DNA of 64,000 nt from Bacillus marinisedimentorum (GTDB lineage Bacteria; Bacillota; Bacilli; Bacillales; Bacillaceae_O), in assembly GCF_001644195.2 (NCBI RefSeq), contig NZ_LWBL02000023.1:23126-87125 (forward strand), given 5' to 3'. Made by a program: the position numbers and the translations under genes. Shown here piece by piece: positions 17,080 through 28,347 of this stretch (within the stretch, counting starts at the first letter, position 1; the number at the start of each line of letters is the position of its first letter). Under the pieces are notes generated by a model. That model ran no database searches. It was not told where the DNA came from and worked only from the letters and a program-made list of their open reading frames with translations.

Positions 17080-17275
17080 GTAGTGGAAGGTGCGAGACTC
17101 CAGCGGGATTAGCGGGACAGGTGAGACCCCGCAGGAGCGGAGCGACGAGGAGGCTCACCGCCCGCCCCGCGGCAAAGAAGACACTGTGAGTGCGACCGAA
17201 GGGAAGCAGGAACAGATGTCGCCCTTGTGCCCTTGGGTGAAAGCGAGTACCTGCAACGGAAATCAACACTAGCGT
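17080..17275. repeat. Interspersed Bacillaceae-type repeat, copy 1
   Basis: The GC-rich segment contains GGTGCGAGACTCCAGCGGG, GAGACCCCGCAGGAGCGGAG, CGACGAGGAGGCTCACCGCC and GGTGAAAGCGAGTACCTGCA, a pattern I know from repeated intergenic elements in Bacillaceae genomes. Near the usual junction CCGCGG/GAAAGCGAG about 65 extra bases are present (17174-17240). A second, partial, inverted copy lies at 43516-43592. It does not encode protein. Confidence 0.75.
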
Positions 17276-17311
17276 TTAACAGAGCCTTTACTTTAAAAGA
17301 TGTCTAGAAGG

Positions 17312-17358
17312 CAAAACAAACGGTCAGTGGCTTAAAAAGCTTCTGACCGTTTGTTTTG
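17312..17358 (-). terminator. Intrinsic terminator of hutH
   Basis: A near-perfect 16-bp stem (CAAAACAAACGGTCAG and its complement) with a 15-nt loop lies 65 bases beyond the hutH stop. Confidence 0.75.
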
Positions 17359-17424
17359 TGTGTGATTTAATTGTTGAAAAAATCTTACTGCGCCATAACA
17401 GGGTCCGTTACTTTAAAAGCGCCT

Positions 17425-18930
17425 CTATTTTATATTTAGGGAACTGAGCACCGGCTTTCCGATCCATTCGGCCAGCTTTTCTATATCAGCCGAAAATGAA
17501 CGGTCTTGAACAATGGCGGGTACGAGGTTCCTGCCCGTTTCCCAGTAAGACCTGGTCAACGGCGACAGCCTCTCAGCACCTGAAAGCTCGGCGGCTTGCA
17601 GGGCACATAGCAGTTCGCATGCCAGTACCATCGAGGTGTTTGTGACAATTTGGCGGGCATGACGGGCACCGGTCGTCCCCATACTGACATGGTCTTCCTG
17701 ATTGCCTGAAGACGGAATCGAATCAACACTTGCCGGGTGGGCAAGCGTTTTGTTTTCGGAAACGAGTGATGCAGCAGTGTATTGCACAATCATTGCACCC
17801 GACTGCAATCCAGGCTTTGAGCTTAAAAATGCCGGAAGATCACCGTTCAGTTGCGGGTTGACGAGCCTTTCCAGCCGCCGTTCGGAGATATTCGCCAGTT
17901 CTGCAGCTGCAATTTTAAGAAAATCCATTGCAAGGGCAATCGGCTGTCCATGAAAATTCCCTCCGGATATCACTTTGTCCCCGCCCTCAAAAATAAGCGG
18001 GTTATCAGTCGCAGCATTCATTTCAATCTCCAGTTTTTCTTTTATATAATGAAGAGCCTGCCTGCTCGCTCCATGCACCTGGGGAATGCAGCGGAGCGAG
18101 TATGCATCCTGGACGCGCAGTTCTCCCTGTTTTGTCGTCAGTCCACTGCCATGGAGGAGCTTCCTCATACGTTCTGCTACTTCCGTTTGTTCCGCATATC
18201 CTCTTGCCTCATGTAAATCGGCATCATACGCATCAATAATACCCCTCAGCGCCTGGAACGTAAGCGCAGAAATCCAATCAGCCGCATCAGCAAGCTGTTC
18301 AGTTTCCAGATATGCGAGAACACCGACGGCTGTCATGGCCTGTGTCCCATTTATAAGGGCGAGCCCTTCTTTCGCTTTAAGCACAAGGGGCTCTAGCCCT
18401 TCCATTTGGTGGACGGACTTAGCCGTAATCCGGTCTCCATGGTAAAACACTTCCCCTTCACCAATTAAGGAAAGGGCCAGGTGGGCAAGCGGAGCAAGAT
18501 CCCCGCTAGCCCCGAGCGAACCCTGAGAAGGAATGACCGGATGGATTCCGCGATTGGCAAATTCAATGAGCCGCTCGATCACTTTCGGCCTGACACCCGA
18601 AACCCCTTTCAGAAGGGCATTGGCGCGAAGAATCAGCATCGCCCGTGAAATTTCCTCTCCAAAAGGCTTACCAACTCCGCAGGCATGTGACCGGACCAGA
18701 TTTAGCTGAAGTGATTCCACATCTTCTTTATCGATCAAGTAATCGCTGAATTTCCCAAAGCCTGTTGTTATGCCATATACCACTCTTCCTTCTCTGACAA
18801 TCTTTTCGACCGCTTTTCGGCTCGCTGCTGCCTGCTTTAAACTTTTGGGATCAGCTGCCACTTTTTCTTTTTGAAAAATGATTTTATTCATATCGGAGAG
18901 TGCAAGTGACTTGCCGTTTAAAACTACCAT
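17425..18930 (-). CDS. hutH: Histidine ammonia-lyase
   Basis: A 501-aa enzyme converting L-histidine to urocanate and ammonia. The autocatalytic MIO-forming tripeptide is present in [14 protein letters not shown] (about residue 142), and the family motifs [16 protein letters not shown] and [12 protein letters not shown] are intact. Length matches the family. AGAGGTG precedes the ATG. It is the last hut gene, separated from hutG by 150 bases that contain a TATAAT box and a strong terminator, so it can be expressed or attenuated on its own. Confidence 0.96.
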   Translation of the reverse strand: MVVLNGKSLALSDMNKIIFQKEKVAADPKSLKQAAASRKAVEKIVREGRVVYGITTGFGKFSDYLIDKEDVESLQLNLVRSHACGVGKPFGEEISRAMLILRANALLKGVSGVRPKVIERLIEFANRGIHPVIPSQGSLGASGDLAPLAHLALSLIGEGEVFYHGDRITAKSVHQMEGLEPLVLKAKEGLALINGTQAMTAVGVLAYLETEQLADAADWISALTFQALRGIIDAYDADLHEARGYAEQTEVAERMRKLLHGSGLTTKQGELRVQDAYSLRCIPQVHGASRQALHYIKEKLEIEMNAATDNPLIFEGGDKVISGGNFHGQPIALAMDFLKIAAAELANISERRLERLVNPQLNGDLPAFLSSKPGLQSGAMIVQYTAASLVSENKTLAHPASVDSIPSSGNQEDHVSMGTTGARHARQIVTNTSMVLACELLCALQAAELSGAERLSPLTRSYWETGRNLVPAIVQDRSFSADIEKLAEWIGKPVLSSLNIK

Positions 18931-18974
18931 CGGTTCACCTCTTTGCTACTGCATTAATGAGATAAAGAAAAAAG

Positions 18975-19019
18975 AAAGGAGGGGATGAATCGCTGTTGCT
19001 TGATTCATTCCCCTCCTTT
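18975..19019 (-). promoter_or_regulatory. Terminator hairpin in the hutG-hutH gap (possible attenuator)
   Basis: A 17-bp perfect stem (AAAGGAGGGGATGAATC with its complement) is followed on the minus strand by CTTTTTTCTTT. A TATAAT box (minus strand, about 19055-19060) lies upstream of it. It either ends the hutUIG transcript or is a leader terminator controlling hutH. In B. subtilis hutH lies behind a terminator relieved by HutP; HutP is not encoded in this window. Confidence 0.7.
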
Positions 19020-19089
19020 GCTGGATGCTGTTCTGACAGACTCATTCCATTTTATTATACGACCGGACAAAAGATCATTTACCTACTCT

Positions 19090-21353
<2,264 letters not shown>

Positions 21354-21424
21354 TTACTGTATATGTTTGCCGTCAAATGACCTTACTCTTAATAAGGCAG
21401 CATTTTATGAACATTTACTGGCAA

Positions 21425-23089
21425 TCAATCATCCGTCAGCATCGGAAGCTGAATGCCATGTTTCCGGGCTGTTTGGACTGCACGTTCATATCCGGCATCA
21501 GCATGCCTGGCGACACCGAGGCCCGGATCGGAAGTAAGGACCCGTTCAAGCCGCTTGCCAGCCGCTTCGGTACCATCAGCCACAATAACCATTCCAGCAT
21601 GGAGGGAATATCCCATTCCTACTCCGCCGCCATGATGGAAGGATACCCAGCTCGCTCCGTTGACACCGTTAATGAGGGCATTTAAAATCGGCCAGTCGGC
21701 GACTGCATCACTTCCGTCCCTCATTGCTTCGGTCTCCCTGTTTGGAGATGCGACTGAACCAGTATCAAGATGATCCCTGCCGATAACAACCGGGGCAGAT
21801 AGCTCGCCGCTTGCCACCATTTCGTTTATGACTTTTCCAAACTTGGCCCGTTCACCGAAACCGAGCCAGCAAATCCGGGCCGGCAGCCCCTGGAATTTGA
21901 CTTTCTGCCTGGCCATCTTAATCCAGTTGACAAGATGGCTGTTATCGGAAAATTCCTGAATGATCCGTTCATCAATTTTAAAAATGTCGTTCGGGTCTCC
22001 TGAAAGGGCTGCCCAGCGAAAGGGCCCTTTCCCTTCGCAAAATTGAGGCCTGATGAAAGCCGGAACAAATCCCGGGAAATCGAAAGCATCTTTTACACCT
22101 TCATCGAATGCGACCTGACGGATATTGTTGCCGTAATCGAATGTGACAGCCCCTTTTGTCTGTAGGTCAAGCATGGCTTTGACGTGAACCGCAATGCTTT
22201 CAAGCGCCTGTTTCAAATATTCTTCGGGATCGGTGTTTCTCAGTTTTTCCCCTTCCGCAAGGCTCAAGCCGCGCGGCAGATACCCCACGAGCGGATCATG
22301 CGCTGAGGTCTGGTCAGTCAATAAATCCGGGCATATTCCGCGCTTTACCAGTTCAGGCAGTACTTCTGCCGCATTTCCGAGCAGTCCGATCGACAGGGCC
22401 TTGCCTTCATGCTTAGCCTCACTGGCAAGTGTAAGTGCTTCGTCCAGCGATTCGGACATTACGTCACAGTATCCCGACTTAATCCTCCGCTCGATTCGCG
22501 ACCGGTCCACTTCTACAGCGATGACGACACCATCGTTCATCGTGACAGCAAGCGGCTGGGCCCCTCCCATTCCGCCAAGCCCGGCAGTGACGGTAAGCGT
22601 ATGGCGCAGTGAACCCCCGAAATGCTTTCGGGCAGCTTCCGCAAACGTTTCATACGTCCCCTGTAGAATCCCTTGCGAACCGATATAAATCCAGCTTCCT
22701 GCTGTCATCTGGCCGTACATCATCAGCCCTTTTTGTTCAAGCTCCCGAAAGTGTTCCCAGTTCGCCCAGGCCGGCACCAGGTTTGAGTTAGCAATCAATA
22801 CACGTGGTGCATCTTCGTGGCTTTTAAAAACGGCAACCGGTTTTCCTGACTGAACGAGCAAAGTCTCATCATTTTCAAGTTCCTTCAGCGTATCGACAAT
22901 TTTATGATAACTTTCCCAGTTCCTGGCGGCTTTTCCTTTACCGCCGTATACCACAAGGTCTTCAGGCCGTTCGGCAACTTCAGGGTCAAGATTATTCATC
23001 AGCATTCGCAAAGCCGCTTCCTGTACCCAGCCCTTTGTGTTCAGTTCCGATCCGCGCGGTGCCCGGATTGTATTCTGGATGCCAGCCAT
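21425..23089 (-). CDS. hutU: Urocanate hydratase
   Basis: A 554-aa urocanase, which hydrates urocanate to imidazolonepropionate using tightly bound NAD+. It has the family motifs [11 protein letters not shown] near the N-terminus, the NAD-binding [12 protein letters not shown], the catalytic-region [12 protein letters not shown], and [16 protein letters not shown] near the C-terminus. It is the first gene of the cluster; a cre-like site lies 60-75 bases upstream. Gene order hutU-hutI-hutG-hutH differs from B. subtilis hutPHUIGM. Confidence 0.96.
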   Translation of the reverse strand: MAGIQNTIRAPRGSELNTKGWVQEAALRMLMNNLDPEVAERPEDLVVYGGKGKAARNWESYHKIVDTLKELENDETLLVQSGKPVAVFKSHEDAPRVLIANSNLVPAWANWEHFRELEQKGLMMYGQMTAGSWIYIGSQGILQGTYETFAEAARKHFGGSLRHTLTVTAGLGGMGGAQPLAVTMNDGVVIAVEVDRSRIERRIKSGYCDVMSESLDEALTLASEAKHEGKALSIGLLGNAAEVLPELVKRGICPDLLTDQTSAHDPLVGYLPRGLSLAEGEKLRNTDPEEYLKQALESIAVHVKAMLDLQTKGAVTFDYGNNIRQVAFDEGVKDAFDFPGFVPAFIRPQFCEGKGPFRWAALSGDPNDIFKIDERIIQEFSDNSHLVNWIKMARQKVKFQGLPARICWLGFGERAKFGKVINEMVASGELSAPVVIGRDHLDTGSVASPNRETEAMRDGSDAVADWPILNALINGVNGASWVSFHHGGGVGMGYSLHAGMVIVADGTEAAGKRLERVLTSDPGLGVARHADAGYERAVQTARKHGIQLPMLTDD

Positions 23090-23149
23090 TCACGCCACCC
23101 TCTCGCATTTGATTTTTTCTGCCGCAATTTTCTAACGTCTCTACTTTAT

Positions 23150-23163
23150 GGTAAACGCTTTCA
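23150..23163 (-). promoter_or_regulatory. Candidate cre (CcpA) site upstream of hutU
   Basis: On the minus strand TGAAAGCGTTTACC matches the cre consensus TGWAANCGNTNWCA at 13 of 14 positions. Its location just upstream of hutU fits carbon catabolite repression of histidine use, as known for the B. subtilis hut operon. Confidence 0.6.
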
Positions 23164-23380
23164 TAAAAACTTTCCACAGTTGCTTTTTAATTTTATCATC
23201 ACACCGGAAAGTTCCTTGGATTTGTCATTCACTGTTCAAAATCCGGTTTCTGCACCTGGTTTTCAGGGCTGAAGATCAATTCAGTCTAAAGGCTGAAAAA
23301 AATTCAATCGCTGGCTCGTTATGAAATTTTTCAGATTCACCTATACTTGAAGTAACAAAACAAACAGGAGATGATATCTG

Positions 23381-23515
23381 ATGTTGGTCGCCCTTTTTAA
23401 ACCGTTTCTCAGGAAAAGGCATACTGTTTCCGAAAAGTACTCGAGTAACCTTGAATATCAGCGTGCAATCGAGGAATTGAAGGATCGCCGTGCCGGATGG
23501 CGGACATTCTTTTAG
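23381..23515 (+). CDS. Uncharacterised 44-aa basic protein
   Basis: The frame begins ATG at 23381 with AGGAG about ten bases upstream, and encodes a 44-residue peptide (MLVALFKPFLRKRHTVS..., ending RAGWRTFF). It has a hydrophobic/basic start and a helical middle. An intrinsic terminator follows three bases after the stop, which supports a real transcription unit. I do not recognise a family. Confidence 0.5.
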   Translation: MLVALFKPFLRKRHTVSEKYSSNLEYQRAIEELKDRRAGWRTFF

Positions 23516-23517
23516 TG

Positions 23518-23550
23518 ACCTGCTTCTTTTCATGGAGCAGGTGTTTTTCT
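23518..23550 (+). terminator. Intrinsic terminator of the 44-aa gene
   Basis: Stem ACCTGCT/AGCAGGT with an 11-nt loop followed by GTTTTTCT. Confidence 0.7.
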
Positions 23551-23690
23551 GAAGAAACCCCTTTTTTGTAGTACTTGATGATCGATTCTCCGATGGACGG
23601 TTCCTAGATTAATCGACTGCCACTAAATGAAAGATTCAGGCGACTTATTTTACGAATTACCCGCATGTTTAACACTGGTTACGCATTTTT

Positions 23691-23884
23691 TCACGCCCTG
23701 GACATTCCTTTTCACGCATACCGGCACCACCGGATTACCTTATGTGCCTTTTCACGCGTAATCCGGTGCAAATCACGCCAAACGCTTAACATTTCACGCT
23801 CAATATCTCCCATTTCACGCCAGAACTGCTGTTTCACGCCACTAAGTCCGATATTCACGCTGGAACTCCTTGCTTTCGCGCCGA
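23691..23884. repeat. TCACGC motif array with 21-bp spacing
   Basis: TCACGC (usually TTTCACGC) occurs at 23691, 23712, 23752, 23773, 23794, 23815, 23834 and 23855, with a variant TCGCGC at 23876. Spacings are 21, 40, 21, 21, 21, 19, 21 and 21 bases; the DNA between motifs is not conserved. An inverted repeat (GCACCACCGGATTAC / GTAATCCGGTGC) lies inside the 40-base gap. The rest of the 23551-24220 gap shows nothing else. Confidence 0.8.
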
Positions 23885-24220
23885 AGCCCCAGCGTTAAAC
23901 CGCTAATCAAACAGATCCAACCTTCTCACACACATCACATCGGCAACCGCCATGCCTTTAGGAGGTGACAGATGCATAGTTACGCTGGTTTTCACCCGCT
24001 TTTTTGAAAATATTCCCGGCTGACAATTTCCTGCAACTGCAAGGTTACGGAAATGCCGCTGATTCTCTTGTCAAAAAAGGCTAATCAGAAAATTTCAAAG
24101 CACAAGGCACCATAACTAAAAAGCCCTGCTTGTATAACTTGCACACCTGTAAGGTACTGGGCTTCACAAGGCAATACTGCTACAATGGGAATATAAATAT
24201 AGCGAAAAAGGGGTTTGGTT

Positions 24221-25453
24221 ATGAGCAGCTTTGAACAGAATCTAGAAAAATACGCAGAACTCGTCGTCCGTGCCGGCGTCAATATCCAGGAAGGGCAGAC
24301 ACTTGTCATCAATGCGCCGATTTCTGCAGCGGAGTTTGTCAGGAAAGCAGCAAAAAAGGGGTATGAAGCTGGAGCGAAACACGTACATATCGAATGGAAT
24401 GATGAAGAGACAACCCGCATCAAGTATGACTATGCACCGGACGAAGCTTTTCACGAGTTTCCGATGTGGAAGGCGAGAGGCATGGAAGAGATGGCAAAAA
24501 ACGGTGCAGCTTTTTTAAGCATCACGTCATCCAATCCCGACTTGCTTAAAGGGGTAGACCCTGAACGGATTTCCAACTTCAATAAAGCAGCGGGCAAGGC
24601 AATGAACAAATACCGCCAGTATATCCAGTCTGATAAAATCAGCTGGTGCGTCATTGCCTCCCCTTCAAAAGAGTGGGCTGCAAAAGTATTTCCAGGTATT
24701 CCTGCAGAAGAACAGCAGCAAAAGCTGTGGGACGCGATTTTCAAAGCGACCCGGGCAGACCTTCAGGATCCAGTTGCAGCCTGGAGAGAGCACAATGCAT
24801 CACTGAACGAAAAAGTTGAGTATTTAAACGGAAAGAAGTATAAAAAGCTTCATTACAAAGCGCCAGGAACAGATCTTTCCATTGAACTCCCTCCAAGTCA
24901 TATATGGGTCGGCGGCGGCAGCGAAAATGAAAAAGGCGATGCATTCATCGCAAACATGCCGACGGAAGAAGTCTTCACCACACCTCTTAAAAAGGGTGTC
25001 AATGGAACGGTTTCGAGCACAAAACCGCTGAATTACGGAGGCAATCTCATCGAAAATTTTTCATTCCGATTTGAAAACGGCCAAATTGTAGAAGTGAAAG
25101 CGGAAAAAGGCGAAGAGACGCTGAATCATCTGGTCGGAACAGACGAAGGCTCGCATTATCTTGGGGAAGTCGCCCTTGTGCCTGATGATTCTCCGATTTC
25201 CAATTCTGGAATTTTGTTTTATAATACGCTGTTTGACGAAAATGCTTCAAACCATCTGGCAATCGGCAATGCGTATGCGTTTTGTATAGAAGGCGGCAAA
25301 ACGATGTCTCAGGATGAACTGGCAGACAACGGCCTGAACGAAAGCCTCACCCACGTGGATTTCATGATCGGCTCCGCAGAAATGGATATCGACGGCGAGC
25401 TGGCAGACGGCACGCGCGAACCAATATTCCGGAACGGCAACTGGGCGTTTTAA
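24221..25453 (+). CDS. ampS: M29 family aminopeptidase (AmpS/PepS type)
   Basis: A 410-aa thermophilic-type metalloaminopeptidase. Family features are the N-terminal LEKYAELVVRAGVNIQEGQ, the central VGTDEGSHYLGEVALVP and the C-terminal metal-site segment ENASNHLAIGNAYAF...THVDFMIGS. It removes N-terminal residues from peptides in the cytosol. AAGGGG precedes the ATG. Its last 218 bases (25236-25453) recur perfectly at 40934-41151, at the far end of an integrated element, so the gene is the attachment site and has been kept intact by the element. Confidence 0.92.
   Translation: MSSFEQNLEKYAELVVRAGVNIQEGQTLVINAPISAAEFVRKAAKKGYEAGAKHVHIEWNDEETTRIKYDYAPDEAFHEFPMWKARGMEEMAKNGAAFLSITSSNPDLLKGVDPERISNFNKAAGKAMNKYRQYIQSDKISWCVIASPSKEWAAKVFPGIPAEEQQQKLWDAIFKATRADLQDPVAAWREHNASLNEKVEYLNGKKYKKLHYKAPGTDLSIELPPSHIWVGGGSENEKGDAFIANMPTEEVFTTPLKKGVNGTVSSTKPLNYGGNLIENFSFRFENGQIVEVKAEKGEETLNHLVGTDEGSHYLGEVALVPDDSPISNSGILFYNTLFDENASNHLAIGNAYAFCIEGGKTMSQDELADNGLNESLTHVDFMIGSAEMDIDGELADGTREPIFRNGNWAF
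25236..25453 (+). repeat. Left attachment repeat (attL side), 218 bp
   Basis: The 3' end of the aminopeptidase gene from ACGAAAATGCTTC to its TAA is identical base for base to 40934-41151. Identity stops exactly after the stop codon (AAG here, TCA in the other copy). Confidence 0.93.
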
Positions 25454-25500
25454 AAGAACCATTGATATTACTAGCTATTGACGGCTCTTAAAATAACAAT

Positions 25501-25517
25501 GGTCACATAACGGTCAC
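25501..25517 (+). promoter_or_regulatory. Two GGTCAC repeats at the left end of the element
   Basis: GGTCAC at 25501-25506 and 25512-25517 are spaced 11 bases apart, between the attachment repeat and the integrase gene. The same hexamer occurs three times next to the right attachment repeat. They look like integrase arm-type binding sites. Confidence 0.5.
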
Positions 25518-25523
25518 GTAATT

Positions 25524-26645
25524 CTACAAATCAAACAATTTATCCAACTTATCAGCCACGTCTTGTTGCATACTAGGCAAGACGTGGCTATATAAATTCA
25601 ATGTAATTTGTATGTTTGAGTGACCTAACCGCTCAGAAATAACTTTAGGATTAACATTTTGTTGGATTAACATAGTAGCATGAGTATGCCTTAAATCATG
25701 AAAACGAATAACTGGTAAACCCGCTTTAGCAGACAGTTCCTTAAACCTTTTTGAAAAAGAAGGTGGATCGACAGGATTTCCGTACTTTGTACAAACCACC
25801 AAATCGTTATCATTATATGAAGAACCAATTTTTAGGCGTTCTTGGTTTCTCTCCACCTTTTCTTTTTTCAATTGGAGTAAAAGATGTCTAGATATATGGA
25901 TTGACCTCACACCACTACTTGTTTTTGCACCTGATTTAAATACCTTTCCGTCTGGTTCAAGTATCTGATTGATATAAATGATATTTTCCTCGAAGTTAAT
26001 ATCTCTCCACCTTAAACCAAGTATCTCACCTTTTCTCATCCCCGTATTAATAGCTAAAAGATAAGCGATATAGTAGCGATAGTTAAAGGTATACTGTAAA
26101 AATTTCTGTGTTTCTTCAATAGTCCATACACCTAAGTTAGGTTTTACTTCTCTAGGCATGTCTATATTTGTTACTGGATTATGCTGGATTAAACCTAATC
26201 TTTTTGCCTTTGCAAACCCTAACTTCAAAAGGGAAACAACCTTTCTAATCGAGTTTACGTGAAGGTCTGTTTGTGTTACTAATTCATTTACGTATTTTTG
26301 AAGCAGTGAGGAGTTTATACTACACAACTCCAAACCACCCAAAAGTGGTTGAATATGGTGCTTATAAAGCGAAGTATGAGTTTTGTAAGTATGTCTTGAA
26401 ACTTGTGATAACCGCTCCTTCAACCATTCCTCAAAAAACTCATTCACCGTTAGTTTCGTTGGTTCAATAAATGTACCGTTATTTAACTCATTAAGAAGAG
26501 ATGCTAATGCATTCTCAGCTTCCCTTTTTGTATGAAACCCCCTTTTTCTTTTTTGTTTCCGTCTACCAGTTTTAGGGTCTTTACCAACATCAACAATAAA
26601 ATCCCATTTTCCTGTAGCTTTATTCTTTTTTATACTTCCTTTCAC
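25524..26645 (-). CDS. int: Tyrosine-recombinase integrase
   Basis: A 373-aa phage/ICE-type integrase. It has an AP2-like arm-binding start (KGSIKKNKATGKWDFIVDVG), a core-binding SAM-like domain (about 60-160), and a catalytic domain with Arg in NTGMRKGEILGLRW, the HDLRHTHAT box and the tyrosine in QITLNLYSHVL. Transcription is toward the attachment site, 70 bases from the aminopeptidase stop. It is expected to recombine the 3' end of that gene with the element's copy. No excisionase is recognised nearby. Confidence 0.95.
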   Translation of the reverse strand: MKGSIKKNKATGKWDFIVDVGKDPKTGRRKQKRKRGFHTKREAENALASLLNELNNGTFIEPTKLTVNEFFEEWLKERLSQVSRHTYKTHTSLYKHHIQPLLGGLELCSINSSLLQKYVNELVTQTDLHVNSIRKVVSLLKLGFAKAKRLGLIQHNPVTNIDMPREVKPNLGVWTIEETQKFLQYTFNYRYYIAYLLAINTGMRKGEILGLRWRDINFEENIIYINQILEPDGKVFKSGAKTSSGVRSIHISRHLLLQLKKEKVERNQERLKIGSSYNDNDLVVCTKYGNPVDPPSFSKRFKELSAKAGLPVIRFHDLRHTHATMLIQQNVNPKVISERLGHSNIQITLNLYSHVLPSMQQDVADKLDKLFDL

Positions 26646-26985
26646 AACTAAGAACCTCCTGTGTATCCCTTAGCTTGTAAAAGGTTTCCATTATAATTAT
26701 AACATCTTAAATACTTTTCATATGTTATTCTTACTTGATTATCCTCTTGAAGAAAACAGAATTATGCTGATTATACTTAAACAAAATAACCAGGATAGGA
26801 TAATTGGATAATTCAAGTGTTGTCCGTTAGAGTAGCTACAATTGACTATAGAAACTAATTTTCCATTTCAAAAAGAGTATCATAGATCGTTCAACATAAA
26901 ATTTAACACTTATTCTCTTTTTAAAAGCTTTAGAGGTATCCTCCTTTTCTTTTCTTGAAATAGAACTAATAAGAAAGCATTTAAC
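26646..26985. other. Intergenic stretch in the element, nothing recognised
   Basis: AT-rich sequence between the integrase start and a small minus-strand gene. It presumably contains the integrase promoter. I see no frame with a convincing ribosome binding site. Confidence 0.4.
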
Positions 26986-27111
26986 TTAATGCTTTTTCTT
27001 TTTGTGGTCATTAAGTGTTTTAGATGCTTTCTTTTTTTGCCCTTTTGTTGATTTAGGATTAGATAAGGTTTTTCCGGCTTTACCTAATCTCCCACCTGAA
27101 TGTTTTGTCAT
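26986..27111 (-). CDS. Small basic protein with 'SGGRLGKAGKTLSNPKS' motif
   Basis: A 41-aa, lysine-rich peptide beginning MTKHSGGRLGKAGKTLSNP and ending in HKKKKH, preceded by AAGGAGGG. I recall similar unnamed 40-45-aa proteins in Bacillus genomes with the same N-terminal motif. It is strongly basic and may bind nucleic acid. No experimental function is known to me. Confidence 0.7.
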   Translation of the reverse strand: MTKHSGGRLGKAGKTLSNPKSTKGQKKKASKTLNDHKKKKH

Positions 27112-27237
27112 AACAATCCCTCCTTAATTTAGTATGAGTCTTAAGAATTTCCATAAATTATTATTATTTACCAGTTATTTCTATGATAATATAAAAGTAA
27201 ATAATTTACATAGATAATTTCTAAAAGAGGTGATTGG

Positions 27238-28347
27238 ATGGGACTTGGATTCCGCAAAAGCATCAACTTAGGTGGCGGTGTCAAAGTTAACGTTGGTAAA
27301 CGTGGGGTTGGTGTCAGTGCCGGAACTAAAGGAGCAAGAGTAAGCGTAGGCTCAAGAGGCGCACGGGGAAGAGTATCAGTTCCTGGAACTGGAATCTATT
27401 ATGACCAGAAGTTGGGTGCTTCTAAAAAGTCATCAAGACGGTCTAGTAGCGGAGGAAGCTATCAAAGTTACAAGACAGTGGAACAACAAAGGCAAAAAGA
27501 ATTAGAGCAGGCTAAGGAACTTGAAAAAGTCAAAAAACAACTAGAAGTATTCGAAGAAAAAATAGAATATTTCACTTCTATTCACAAGGATTGCACCGAA
27601 ACTTTTGACTGGGTGACTATTGTTAAGACCCCACCTTTTGAATACGGAAAATCAGGACCAAATGAAGAAGAAGCAATCAAATACTTGGAAAGTTATAAAC
27701 CCACTTTCCGAGATAAATTCTTTAAACGTATTGAAGCAAGAAGGAAACTTTTAGAGCATGAAGTAATATTGGCAAAAGAAGAAGATGATAAAATGTATAC
27801 CAATTGGCAAGACCTTAAAACGCTTGGAGAAGATGTCTTATCTGGAAAGCCAGAAAGTTTTCAAAAGGTTATTGATGACCTTGCTCCATTTGATGATATC
27901 AAAGATTTAGGAAGTGAATTTGATTTTAAGTTTATTGGCGATCAAGCAGTCTTCAACCTATATGTTCATTCGGAAGATGTTATTCCTGCTGAAGAACTCT
28001 CCTTAACCAAAACAGGCAAACTATCTAGAAAGAAAATGACTAAAACTAAGTTCTATGAACTTTATCAAGATTATGTTTCTAGCTGTGTGTTAAGAATAGC
28101 GAGAGAGTTGTTTGCACTGCTTCCATTAAAAAATGTGTATATAAATGCGATTGGAGAGCAATTTGACTCTTCTGTTGGTTCAGAGGTTGAAGGTGTAGTA
28201 CTATCTGTTTTAATAGATAGAGAAACCCTAAACACACTTGATTTTGACCGAATAGATTGTTCAGATTCGCTTGAGAATTTTCAACACAATATGAAGTTCA
28301 GAAAAACCAAGGGCTTTGCATTTGTTGATAAAATGGAGGTGGGATAA
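27238..28347 (+). CDS. DUF4236 domain protein
   Basis: A 369-aa protein whose first 60 residues are the DUF4236 module (GLGFRKSINLGGGVKVNVGK, then glycine/serine repeats and GTGIYYDQ). Residues 85-120 form a coiled coil, and the rest is charged and soluble. Domain function is unknown. AGAGGTG precedes the ATG. The stop is immediately followed by the TTG of the nuclease gene, whose ribosome binding site (GGAGGTG) lies in the last codons, so the two form a unit. Confidence 0.8.
   Translation: MGLGFRKSINLGGGVKVNVGKRGVGVSAGTKGARVSVGSRGARGRVSVPGTGIYYDQKLGASKKSSRRSSSGGSYQSYKTVEQQRQKELEQAKELEKVKKQLEVFEEKIEYFTSIHKDCTETFDWVTIVKTPPFEYGKSGPNEEEAIKYLESYKPTFRDKFFKRIEARRKLLEHEVILAKEEDDKMYTNWQDLKTLGEDVLSGKPESFQKVIDDLAPFDDIKDLGSEFDFKFIGDQAVFNLYVHSEDVIPAEELSLTKTGKLSRKKMTKTKFYELYQDYVSSCVLRIARELFALLPLKNVYINAIGEQFDSSVGSEVEGVVLSVLIDRETLNTLDFDRIDCSDSLENFQHNMKFRKTKGFAFVDKMEVG

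Noticed and set aside
22194..22688. 164-codon frame antisense to hutU
   Set aside because: Serine/proline-rich shadow of a conserved urocanase gene.
23665..23898. 77-codon frame and CRISPR-like appearance of the TCACGC array
   Set aside because: The frame is an artefact of the motif array. The array has only 6-8-base motifs with 13-15-base gaps and no cas genes, so it is not CRISPR.
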